Below, piece after piece: positions 8,637 through 16,506 of a stretch of DNA of 64,000 nt. The notes under the pieces were generated by a model. It was not told the origin of the DNA, searched no databases, and saw only the letters and a program-made list of their open reading frames with translations. Source of the stretch: Chitinophagales bacterium (GTDB taxonomy: Bacteria; Bacteroidota; Bacteroidia; Chitinophagales; Chitinophagaceae); assembly GCA_020636495.1 (NCBI GenBank), contig JACJXQ010000008.1, positions 1,860,001 through 1,924,000 on the forward strand, read 5' to 3'. Every line of letters starts with the position of its first letter. Positions within the stretch are counted from its first letter, which is position 1. The translations under genes were made by a program, and so were the position numbers.

Positions 8637-9162
8637 CGCTTTTCGGTTTTTTTATGTACAATACCCACCCGAAAAAGACCACCAGGTAAATGGCTATCTT
8701 GAATACATAATGGTGCGCAAACTCTGTCATGGAATGGCTTTGATTGTACATTACTGCCAACAACGCTGCGCGTATGATATTCAGTACGTAGATAATGATC
8801 GTGCCTGCTATGCCAAACGTCAACATCCTTTTCGTTTTTGTCGGCAGGCATATGATAAAGCCAAGATAGAGTGCTATAAGCTCCAGGCCATTGCATTGGC
8901 GGGCAATGCTTACCGCCTTTTCTCCATTCAGCATGATATAGCTTCTGTAGGGCACAACATCGTTATAGAATAGAGACAGTAATTTAACTGCACCATATTG
9001 CACCGCTACAGTCAATTGGTGGTCGGGGAAGCCTAGTGGCCTAAGTACAAAATTGTAACCAAGTTCCCAGATGATGACCGCTATTGTTGCCCTTAAGAGA
9101 AATGGCCTGACACTGGCAGGGATTGCGTCCTTTATCTTATCGAATATGCCCATGGTGTACAA
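8620..9162 (-). CDS. Exosortase/archaeosortase family transpeptidase (XrtX-like)
   Basis: A 180-residue integral membrane protein with about six hydrophobic segments. It shows the family's active-site pattern in order: Cys90 in ARQCNGLEL, Arg131 in NIIRAALL, and His150/His151 in FAHHYVFK. Exosortases cleave substrates at a short motif before a C-terminal helix and are thought to transfer the product to a carrier or surface anchor. The short length and the CNGLEL-YLGF context resemble the Bacteroidota subfamilies (XrtX or XrtF types) rather than the long proteobacterial EpsH type. An alternative start is Met4 (base 9153). It lies between the HTTM gene (12-base gap) and the small membrane gene (17-base overlap). 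A fitting substrate is encoded at 4550-4843. Confidence 0.85.
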   Translation of the reverse strand: MYTMGIFDKIKDAIPASVRPFLLRATIAVIIWELGYNFVLRPLGFPDHQLTVAVQYGAVKLLSLFYNDVVPYRSYIMLNGEKAVSIARQCNGLELIALYLGFIICLPTKTKRMLTFGIAGTIIIYVLNIIRAALLAVMYNQSHSMTEFAHHYVFKIAIYLVVFFGWVLYIKKPKSDGTKK

Positions 9163-9174
9163 AGCTAATAATGT

Positions 9175-10509
9175 TTACTTATAATCAGTCAATATCCATT
9201 TATGATGTGTAAATGGCAGCCATGGCTCTGCAGCGAGGTCTACGGATGAATCTACAAGAAGCCTTTGTGGCCGGCCGTTCAATGAGCAAAGCACTTTTGC
9301 TTTTACTGTAACATCATAACCTCTATTAGCATATTCTTTTTCCAGGTACTGTGCGAACTGCCATATGAAATCCGGTCGAGTAGCTACATTACGGCTCTGG
9401 TATTTCAGCACTACATCCTGTGGTTGTATTACCCAGGAAGAATCCGAATGTTTGTCTCTGACCATGAATATTGCGCTACCGCGTTTGCTACGCAGCATCA
9501 TGCGCCAGGACATGCGGTGCCCTTCTTCTGTAAACACAACATCTCCCTTATACAGGTGATGCCTGAGCGGCGTGAGTATCTGCCAGGCGATGAACAGGCA
9601 GAGGCCCCATGTTATCCATGTTTGTTTTTTTAAACTGAAGGCAGGGTAGGAGAATGAGTTCTTTATTATGCCCACTGTATTGTCGAATGTAGCGCCTGGG
9701 AAGAAGAACACATTCAGGCTCATAGCCAGGTAGGGGAATACGCCTATGCCAAATACTATCTTATTGAACTGGTGGAATATGAGCATTGCAATTACAGCCA
9801 GTACACGTGTTCGTTTCCAGAGTAGTGCAGGCACTATCAGCAGGTCGAACAGGATGCCGCTGTAGGCAATGAAGTACATGAACGATTCACTACTGAACAG
9901 AAAGCCCAGCCTCGGATCGGAGGCTCTTTTTTTGAACCATATTTTCATAGGCATGGCATGTAGCCAGTCAGGGTACCATTTGGCAATGGACGCGTAGGTA
10001 TATACAATAGCTATCTGTATGATGAATATTGACAAGCACCAGCGCGCGCATTGGTTGGTGCCTTTTACCCACCCGAACATGACATCCAGCGAAGCCCTGC
10101 GCCCGGCAGGTACTATCACCATCAGCCAGCATATGAGCACCATCAGGTAATAGTGGTTGTTGTAGTGTCCTTTTTGGGAGAAGTATATCACGGTCCACAT
10201 GAGGGCGAGAACAACTGAGCTATAACGATAGAACAGTCCCAGTATGACCATGGCAGATACCAGACACGCTACTACATAGTAGATATACATACCCGGGCCT
10301 TGTAATGCCTGCAGGAACTCGAAACCGATGAAGGTAAACCGGAAAGGAGCCCTGACAAAAACTTCTGTTACCCAACCGGAGTTCAGGGCTACCGCAAACT
10401 CCATGAACATGATACACCCGAAGAGTATACGGAAAACGATGAGCGGGCTATTGTTTACCTGAGTAAACCAATAGTTACGAAGTTTTGATATGGCTCCTGT
10501 TTGTGGCAT
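9175..10509 (-). CDS. HTTM-domain membrane protein
   Basis: A 444-residue protein with at least eight hydrophobic segments in residues about 20-320, then a soluble C-terminal domain of roughly 120 residues. The N-terminal part has the features of the HTTM/VKGC-like family, relatives of vitamin K-dependent gamma-glutamyl carboxylase: an FRILFG helix, KGHYNNHYYLM, a long W/Y-rich central part with KWYPDWLHAMPMKIWF, and LIFHQFNKIVFGIGVFPY. Carboxylase activity is not implied; most bacterial HTTM proteins have no known reaction. It is first in the unit with the exosortase, 12 bases upstream, so a role in substrate modification or carrier handling is possible (inference). Confidence 0.75.
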   Translation of the reverse strand: MPQTGAISKLRNYWFTQVNNSPLIVFRILFGCIMFMEFAVALNSGWVTEVFVRAPFRFTFIGFEFLQALQGPGMYIYYVVACLVSAMVILGLFYRYSSVVLALMWTVIYFSQKGHYNNHYYLMVLICWLMVIVPAGRRASLDVMFGWVKGTNQCARWCLSIFIIQIAIVYTYASIAKWYPDWLHAMPMKIWFKKRASDPRLGFLFSSESFMYFIAYSGILFDLLIVPALLWKRTRVLAVIAMLIFHQFNKIVFGIGVFPYLAMSLNVFFFPGATFDNTVGIIKNSFSYPAFSLKKQTWITWGLCLFIAWQILTPLRHHLYKGDVVFTEEGHRMSWRMMLRSKRGSAIFMVRDKHSDSSWVIQPQDVVLKYQSRNVATRPDFIWQFAQYLEKEYANRGYDVTVKAKVLCSLNGRPQRLLVDSSVDLAAEPWLPFTHHKWILTDYK

Positions 10510-10561
10510 GTGATAAGGCTAAGATATTATTTCAGGTCATACTATGCAACGATATAAGTTA

Positions 10562-11695
10562 TCATACCATTTCTTTCAGTTTGCTGATGACAATGTCTAC
10601 CTCTTCCCTGGTATTATGGTGTGAGAAGGAGAATCTTATCGGCACCATGTTGTCGCTTTCTATACTATACAACGCACGTATCACATGGCTTACAGCGCTG
10701 GCGCCGCTGCTGCAGGCGCTGCCGCCGCTTACGCATATACCTGCCATGTCCAGGTTGAAAAGCAACATGTCTGACCTGTCAGTTTTCGGGAATGAGACAT
10801 TGAGTACCGTATATAAGCAACGTCCGTTTGTATCTCCGTTGAACAGGATGGCAGGAAAGTTAGCTGTCAATTGATCGGCCATATACGTTTTTACGTCCTG
10901 TATATGGGTGCTGAATTTTTCGTAGTTGTCCATTGCCTTTTCCAGGGCTTTGGCATAGCCTATGATGCCGTACAGGTTCTCAGTACCGGCACGCATATTG
11001 CGTTCCTGTGCACCCCCGTATATCATCGGGTTGATCCTGATGTTATCATCTATATATAATATACCCACACCTTTGGGGCCATGGAACTTATGACCCGCTG
11101 AACTGGCAAAGTGCACTTTTAGTTCTTTCAGGTTGAGTGGGTAGTGGCCGATTGTCTGTACCATGTCGCAATGGAAGAGAGCGTTGTATTTTTCGCATAG
11201 TTCGCCAACGGCTTTTACATCCAGCAGGTTGCCTATCTCGTTGTTGGCATGCATCAGTGTTACGAGTGTCTTTTCTTCACTATCTGCCAGCAGTTTTTCC
11301 AGGTCGCCGAGGTCTATATGCCCGTTGTCGGTGAGTGCAACAAGGCTGAGTTTTACCTGTCCTATTTTTTCCAGGTGTTCTGCGGTGTGCAGGGTAGCGT
11401 GGTGCTCGATAGCAGAGGTGATGATATGTGTACAACCCAGGTCGCTGACCGCTCGGTTGAGGGCCGTATTGCTGCTTTCTGTACCTCCTGAGGTGAAGAA
11501 TATCTCGCCGGGTGCACAGCTCAGAGTTTTGGCTACCGTCTTTCGTGCTGTTTCTATGCCCAATTTTGTTTCTCTGCCATATGAATATATAGAAGATGGA
11601 TTACCGAACTTACCGGTCAGGAAAGGCATCATTGCCTCCAGAACTTCCGGGTCCAGGCTGGTTGTAGCAGCATTATCGAAATATATAGTAGCCAT
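10562..11695 (-). CDS. Cysteine desulfurase, NifS/IscS-like
   Basis: A PLP enzyme that takes sulfur from cysteine for Fe-S clusters, thiolated tRNA or other uses. Numbered from the ATG at 11695 it has 377 residues, with YFDNAATT at the N-terminus, EHHA at 97-100, the Schiff-base lysine K203 in SAGHKFHGPKG and the catalytic cysteine C328 in GGSACSSG. That short loop is of the class I (IscS/NifS) type rather than SufS. An upstream in-frame ATG at 11716 would add seven residues, but a TACCTTTG -7 box lies on it (11714-11721), so the message should begin downstream of it. No iscU, iscA or tRNA-thiolation gene is adjacent, so its acceptor cannot be named. Confidence 0.92.
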   Translation of the reverse strand: MATIYFDNAATTSLDPEVLEAMMPFLTGKFGNPSSIYSYGRETKLGIETARKTVAKTLSCAPGEIFFTSGGTESSNTALNRAVSDLGCTHIITSAIEHHATLHTAEHLEKIGQVKLSLVALTDNGHIDLGDLEKLLADSEEKTLVTLMHANNEIGNLLDVKAVGELCEKYNALFHCDMVQTIGHYPLNLKELKVHFASSAGHKFHGPKGVGILYIDDNIRINPMIYGGAQERNMRAGTENLYGIIGYAKALEKAMDNYEKFSTHIQDVKTYMADQLTANFPAILFNGDTNGRCLYTVLNVSFPKTDRSDMLLFNLDMAGICVSGGSACSSGASAVSHVIRALYSIESDNMVPIRFSFSHHNTREEVDIVISKLKEMV

Positions 11696-11713
11696 ATTGA
11701 TATTTTGAAGGTG

Positions 11714-11721
11714 CAAAGGTA
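11714..11721 (-). promoter_or_regulatory. -7 promoter element of the cysteine desulfurase gene
   Basis: TACCTTTG on the minus strand, followed by CACC, is the common Bacteroidota -7 form. No clear TTTG is found 19-21 bases upstream. Transcription would begin near 11707, which decides in favour of the ATG at 11695. Confidence 0.5.
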
Positions 11722-11871
11722 AAGAAAATCAAGCTACAGGACGGTTTGTATCGTCTGTGTTGTCTATGTCGTCCGCGGTCAACGGCTGTTTTTAAAAAAT
11801 AAATACATCTACAGTTGTAAAACAAAGGTCATCACTTGTCAAAATGCCTTAATACATAGTGAGGGTTAATG

Positions 11872-11879
11872 TAGGTTTG
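11872..11879 (+). promoter_or_regulatory. Possible -7 element before the Fn3/GEVED gene
   Basis: TAGGTTTG sits 22 bases before the ATG at 11902, a usual distance. No matching -33 TTTG is seen at the expected spacing, so this is a weak call. Confidence 0.38.
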
Positions 11880-11901
11880 TCATAAACAAATCAATCAGTA
11901 T

Positions 11902-13206
11902 ATGAAGAACACACTACTTTGTATTTTATTCGTGCTTGGTGTAACAGCTAATGTCTACAGCCAATGCGCAGCCCCTGTAAATCTGCAGGCGAGTTATGCC
12001 AATAATGTTACCTCGTTCACCTGGAATGCCGTGAACGGTGCCACCGGTTATGTATTGGAAGCCAAACAGAGTTCATATCCATGGGCTTATCCGGAAGTGA
12101 TAGATACGGTGACCACAAACAGTCATTCGCTGACAGGCATTATGCACAGCCTTTCGTTTGATTGGCGGGTGAAAGCTATATGCCTGAATGGAGTAAGCAG
12201 TTATACAACAGCAAGCTATGTAGTACCATGCCCGGTACCTTCAGGATTGAATGCCGGCAATGTAACCATGACCGGCGCAACGTTGAACTGGACACCTGCT
12301 GCTGGCTATAATACTTATGTGTCAGATTTTGTTGTGGCTTACAGGGCGCAGGGCAGCATTACCTGGATATCCCTTGGCCATACCAGTGCAAGCAGCAAAA
12401 CAGTAAGTAACTTGCAGGCTAATACCACTTACGAATGGTGTGTAAACCAGACCTGTCCGTATTTTAACAGTGCACCTGTCATTTCCACTTTTACAACAGC
12501 GGGCTGTAACAGTGCAGGTAATAATACCCGTGACTGGATATCGCTTTTCAAATTGGGTAGCATCAGCCGCACCAGCAACGCAGAGAACGGCGGATATGTA
12601 CAGACCAATATGAATACCAGCCTTGCAGCAGGCAGCAGCAGGAACAGCGCCCAGATACGAGCCGGCAACAGCGGAGCATTCAATAACAAACAATTCAAGA
12701 TATACATAGACTATAATGACAATAGCATATACGAAGAGACAGAAGTAGCTTACGGTCCTGCGGCAGCTAATAACACAAAAACCATCAAATTCAAGGTGGC
12801 GATACCTAACAATGCAAGATCGGGCACACACGGCATGCGCGTTATCATGGCAAGGAATGGGGTGAGCATTACGGGCTGTATGAGTGGTTTTTACGGTGAA
12901 ACAGAAGACTACAGCGTAACCATAACAGGCGGCAGCAACAAGGCCCTTGCTATAACCAATGAGATTGCAGAAGATAAAAAGCTCATAGTATATCCTAACC
13001 CTGTTGCCGACAACCTGAATATTGACATGACCGAAGGTGTTGTTGTGATTGCGGTATATGATATGATGGGCAAACAGGTGTTTCAACAACAAACTAAAGA
13101 AAACAAACTACAGGTAAATGTGGCAGGATGGCCCGCTACTCAGTACGTACTTATAGCCACCTATGAGGATGGCCACAAAGAACAGGCACGTTTCGTTAAG
13201 TATTAG
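11902..13206 (+). CDS. T9SS type A secreted protein with Fn3 and GEVED domains
   Basis: A 434-residue exported protein. A signal peptide (about 1-20, ending NVYSQC) is followed by two fibronectin type III modules (about 22-108 and 110-197), seen from the conserved W, Y-x-L/V strands and TTYEWCV. A GEVED domain follows (about 205-345), marked by IYIDYNDNSIYEETE and its signature GETEDYSV. The C-terminal ~75 residues are the T9SS type A sorting domain: VYPNPVADNLNI, VYDMMGKQVF and a final Lys-Tyr. Such proteins are surface-bound or secreted adhesin-like or glycan-binding proteins; the ligand is unknown. It stands alone, divergent from cysteine desulfurase, with a terminator 35 bases downstream. 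Confidence 0.88.
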   Translation: MKNTLLCILFVLGVTANVYSQCAAPVNLQASYANNVTSFTWNAVNGATGYVLEAKQSSYPWAYPEVIDTVTTNSHSLTGIMHSLSFDWRVKAICLNGVSSYTTASYVVPCPVPSGLNAGNVTMTGATLNWTPAAGYNTYVSDFVVAYRAQGSITWISLGHTSASSKTVSNLQANTTYEWCVNQTCPYFNSAPVISTFTTAGCNSAGNNTRDWISLFKLGSISRTSNAENGGYVQTNMNTSLAAGSSRNSAQIRAGNSGAFNNKQFKIYIDYNDNSIYEETEVAYGPAAANNTKTIKFKVAIPNNARSGTHGMRVIMARNGVSITGCMSGFYGETEDYSVTITGGSNKALAITNEIAEDKKLIVYPNPVADNLNIDMTEGVVVIAVYDMMGKQVFQQQTKENKLQVNVAGWPATQYVLIATYEDGHKEQARFVKY

Positions 13207-13241
13207 TAGCTCATATCCCTGTCAATTTTGGAATATGCAAG

Positions 13242-13260
13242 AGCCGCCTTATGGGCGGCT
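13242..13260 (+). terminator. Intrinsic terminator after the Fn3/GEVED gene
   Basis: AGCCGCC and GGCGGCT form a perfect 7-bp GC-rich stem around a 5-base loop (TTATG), followed by TCTGCTATTT. It is 35 bases after the stop codon. Confidence 0.65.
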
Positions 13261-13436
13261 TCTGCTATTTCGTAAAGGGGCTAGTGCAGAATACCCCTGC
13301 GGAACTTAAAACTATGATTGTTTTGATAGAATGAGGATTATGATTGTCCATACTTGCCCTCGTTTCAATATGATGACCAGTATGTGGGTCGATTAGACCA
13401 GCGTGGCCTATTTGTTGAATGCCGTTCAATATATGC

Positions 13437-13979
13437 CTATAATAAATTGTAAAACCCCCATGCTAGTTCTCTATGCATGGCGAACCATTCAAATAGTTCG
13501 TAATCCCTTCTTCCTCGAATGTTCAATATAATCCCTATTTGAAATTCTCTTCTCAGCCGTTCGTTTTTTATTTTTTGTGGGATGCTTTTTGTTAATTCTC
13601 TGAAGAATAATTCACTTTCAACATCTGTTTTGATAATAAATGCATTAGTATTTACTCCATTTTCAATTGTTTCTATCATGTAACAGTAGAAGCAATATAT
13701 TGACCTTGACGTGTTGCTTGTGTCAGCTTTTGTATTCCTGTAATTTTTTAACTGTTGCTTAAGCTTATCATATAACAGGTCGTCGACCCAAAATTGAATA
13801 GAGTAGTCTCTGGTTAATTTCAGCGTATCTCCTTCTTTCGATATATACAGGTTCCACATTGGACTATCACTATTGCCAATATGTACAAATTGAATATAGC
13901 TTTGATCCTCAACCTTTTGTGCAAACGAAGTAAGATGCAATAGTGATAATATAGCTATTAAGGTAATTGTGACTTTCAT
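13437..13979 (-). CDS. Secreted protein of unknown function
   Basis: No family is recognised. The 180-residue product has a clean signal peptide (1-20, cleavage after SFAQ). Its mature part has mixed alpha/beta character, with FVHIGNSDSPMWNLYISKEGDTL and a C-rich SIYCFYCYMIETIENG stretch (two Cys three apart). A basic segment KIKNERLRREF leads to a C-terminal part ending in WGFYNLL. By eye the gene is more AT-rich than its neighbours, and it sits alone between long intergenic stretches. Both facts would suit a recently acquired or fast-evolving accessory gene (inference). It may face the periplasm or the cell surface. Confidence 0.62.
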   Translation of the reverse strand: MKVTITLIAILSLLHLTSFAQKVEDQSYIQFVHIGNSDSPMWNLYISKEGDTLKLTRDYSIQFWVDDLLYDKLKQQLKNYRNTKADTSNTSRSIYCFYCYMIETIENGVNTNAFIIKTDVESELFFRELTKSIPQKIKNERLRREFQIGIILNIRGRRDYELFEWFAMHRELAWGFYNLL

Positions 13980-14102
13980 TTATGAAAAGTTGCAGCATAA
14001 AGATCATTGATTAATCTGTGAAATTGTAAAACGACAAACAGAAATTACATTACTGTGGTTGTTAGTTCATTAATTATTATTAATTAAGTCTTCTAAAATA
14101 AA

Positions 14103-14133
14103 TTTGTTAGATTAGTCTAAAAATGTATTTTTG
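14103..14133 (+). promoter_or_regulatory. Promoter with embedded inverted repeat before the TonB-dependent receptor
   Basis: TTTG (14103-14106) is followed after 19 bases by TATTTTTG (14126-14133), an exact fit to the Bacteroidota consensus, with the ATG 17 bases downstream. The spacer contains the inverted repeat TTAGA-ttag-TCTAA (14107-14120), placed where a repressor could block polymerase. Confidence 0.72.
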
Positions 14134-14150
14134 CTGATAGAAAAGCAGAA

Positions 14151-16394
14151 ATGAGGTTTTTATTTGTATTGATATTATTGTTTATAGCTACCCGGGGTGA
14201 GGCGCAAATGCAACTAAAAGGCATGGTATATGATGCCCGCAGCAACCAGCCCGTGCCTTACGGTACCGTGATGGTGCCGGGTGCCAATGTTGGCACGGGT
14301 ACGGACGAACTGGGACGTTTTGAACTGAACATACCTGCGGGAGTGAAGCGCATAGTGGTAAGCTATGTAGGCTATAAAGCAGATACCGTATTGCTGAAAG
14401 CAGGGAAAACGAACTACACCATTGGGCTGAAGCCTGAGGGCGCCGCGATGGACGAAGTGGTGATCACAGGGACCATGAAAGAGATGAGCCGTATGGACAG
14501 CCCGATACCCGTGGAGATATTTACCCCTGCATTTTTTAAAAAGAACCCGACACCCAGCCTGTTTGACGCATTGGGTATCATCAACGGGGTGCAACCGCAA
14601 CTGAACTGTAACGTGTGCAATACGGGGGACATACACATCAATGGTATGGAGGGCCCCTATACCATGATACTGATTGATGGTATGCCGATAGTGAGCGGCC
14701 TGGCCACCGTTTACGGGCTGAGCGGCATACCTAATAGTATTGTTGACAGGATAGAAGTAGTAAAAGGCCCTGCATCGTCGCTGTATGGCAGTGAGGCGAT
14801 GGGGGGAGTGATCAATGTCATCACACGCAAACCGGATAAAGCTTCCTTGCTGAGTGTTGACCTGATGGGTACCTCGTGGCAGGAGTATAATATGGATGTG
14901 TCGGGGAAGTTGAGTATGGGCAAGCTGCAGAATATGACCGGGGTTAATTACTATAATTACAACAACCCGATAGATAAAAACGGGGATGGCTTTACTGATA
15001 TGACTATCCAGAACAGGATATCCGTTTTCAACAAAATGAGCCTGGAACGGATGGAGGGCAGGGTGGCCTCACTGGCCGCCAGGTATGTGTATGAAGACCG
15101 ATGGGGCGGACAGACCAACTGGAGTAGTGATTGGCGTGGCTCCGACAGTATTTACGGTGAAAGTATATATACTAAACGGTGGGAACTGATAGGTATGTAT
15201 CAACTGCCGGTAAAAGAAAAGATCATCACGCAATACTCATTTAACAATCATGATCAAAATTCATATTATGGTAACATTCCTTATATGGCAAACCAGCAGG
15301 TGGCTTTTGTGCAGGCGTACTGGGACAAACAAATAGCCGACCGTCATAACCTGCTGCTGGGTTCTTCTTACCGTTATACGTTCTATAACGATAATACGCC
15401 TGCTACCGCAAACATTTATGGCGACGACCAGCCTGCCATAACACCTTTACCGGGTGCATATATTCAAGACGAATGGACCTTTGCGCATAAGCATAAATTA
15501 CTTTTAGGCTACCGGTACGACTATGACAGGCACCATGGAAATATCCACTCGCCGAGGCTGGCGTATAAATGGTCGCCCAACAAGAACAATACCCTGCGTG
15601 CCAGCTTTGGTACCGGGTACAGGGTAGTGAACCTGTTTACAGAAGACCATGCCGCACTAACCGGTGCCAGGCAGGTAGTGATAGCAGAACAACTCAACCC
15701 CGAACGCTCTTACAACAGCAATCTGAACTATGTGTTGAAAGTGCCACTGCAAACTATGTATATTGGTATAGATGCAACGGCATTTTACTCCTACTTTACC
15801 AACAAGATAACCGGCGATTTCGATACAGACCCGAATAAGATCATTTACAAGAACCTGGACGGCTTTGCCGTGTCGCAGGGCGTGTCTGTCAATACAGATG
15901 TGGCTTTCAACGTGCCGTTCAAATTGAGTGTAGGCGCTACCTATATGGAAGTATATTTAAAAAAAGATGACGGTACGGGCAACCTGCAAAGGGTGCAGCA
16001 ACTGCATGCGCCTAAATGGTCGGGCAATGTAATAGCCAGCTATACCTTTACCAAACAACTGCTGACGATAGATTTTACTACCAAATGGACCGGGCCAATG
16101 CGACTGCCTGTATTGCCGAATGATTATCGGCCACAATATTCGCCATTTTTTGCTATAGCCAATATACAGTTTACCAAACACATCAGTAAACAATTGGAAG
16201 TATATGGTGGAGTAAAGAACTTGTTCAATTTTGTACCCAAAGACCCTATTATGCGTCCTTTTGATCCTTTTGACAAGTATGTGGACGACCCGGTAAAAAA
16301 CCCGCATGGTTATACTTTTGACCCTAGCTATAATTATTCATCTATGCAGGGCATCAGGGCATTTGCAGGGGTGCGGTGGACTTTGGGCAGATAA
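14151..16394 (+). CDS. TonB-dependent outer-membrane receptor
   Basis: A 747-residue outer-membrane receptor for energised uptake of an unidentified small ligand. It has a signal peptide (1-18), a carboxypeptidase-like regulatory domain (about 22-95, with GTGTDELGRFELNIP and VSYVGY), a TonB box-like region DEVVITGTM near 102-110, and a plug domain with DIHINGMEG, ILIDGMPIVSG and RIEVVKGPASSLYGSEAMGGVINV. A barrel of about 500 residues follows, ending in an aromatic/basic strand (VRWTLGR). The plug has a CNVC cysteine pair, which could matter for a metal or haem ligand (inference). No SusD partner is adjacent, so it is not a SusC-type glycan receptor. The inverted repeat in its promoter suggests regulation. 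Confidence 0.9.
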   Translation: MRFLFVLILLFIATRGEAQMQLKGMVYDARSNQPVPYGTVMVPGANVGTGTDELGRFELNIPAGVKRIVVSYVGYKADTVLLKAGKTNYTIGLKPEGAAMDEVVITGTMKEMSRMDSPIPVEIFTPAFFKKNPTPSLFDALGIINGVQPQLNCNVCNTGDIHINGMEGPYTMILIDGMPIVSGLATVYGLSGIPNSIVDRIEVVKGPASSLYGSEAMGGVINVITRKPDKASLLSVDLMGTSWQEYNMDVSGKLSMGKLQNMTGVNYYNYNNPIDKNGDGFTDMTIQNRISVFNKMSLERMEGRVASLAARYVYEDRWGGQTNWSSDWRGSDSIYGESIYTKRWELIGMYQLPVKEKIITQYSFNNHDQNSYYGNIPYMANQQVAFVQAYWDKQIADRHNLLLGSSYRYTFYNDNTPATANIYGDDQPAITPLPGAYIQDEWTFAHKHKLLLGYRYDYDRHHGNIHSPRLAYKWSPNKNNTLRASFGTGYRVVNLFTEDHAALTGARQVVIAEQLNPERSYNSNLNYVLKVPLQTMYIGIDATAFYSYFTNKITGDFDTDPNKIIYKNLDGFAVSQGVSVNTDVAFNVPFKLSVGATYMEVYLKKDDGTGNLQRVQQLHAPKWSGNVIASYTFTKQLLTIDFTTKWTGPMRLPVLPNDYRPQYSPFFAIANIQFTKHISKQLEVYGGVKNLFNFVPKDPIMRPFDPFDKYVDDPVKNPHGYTFDPSYNYSSMQGIRAFAGVRWTLGR

Positions 16395-16453
16395 GGTTCT
16401 GAACAAAATGGAATGCTTTTTGTATATTAAGGGTAATATGCATTAATATATTA

Positions 16454-16485
16454 TTGCTGATGTAATATTGTATTAAGTACATTTG
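16454..16485 (+). promoter_or_regulatory. Promoter of the MscS-family channel gene
   Basis: TTG (16454-16456) and TACATTTG (16478-16485) are 21 bases apart. The ATG lies 21 bases further on, at 16507. Spacing and sequence fit the Bacteroidota -33/-7 pattern. Confidence 0.62.
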
Positions 16486-16506
16486 ATTATCCCTTAAGAG
16501 AACTGA

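Noticed and set aside
8593..8973. Plus-strand open frame opposite the exosortase gene
   Set aside because: Antisense shadow: the Cys/Arg/His motif and helices of the minus strand explain the region.
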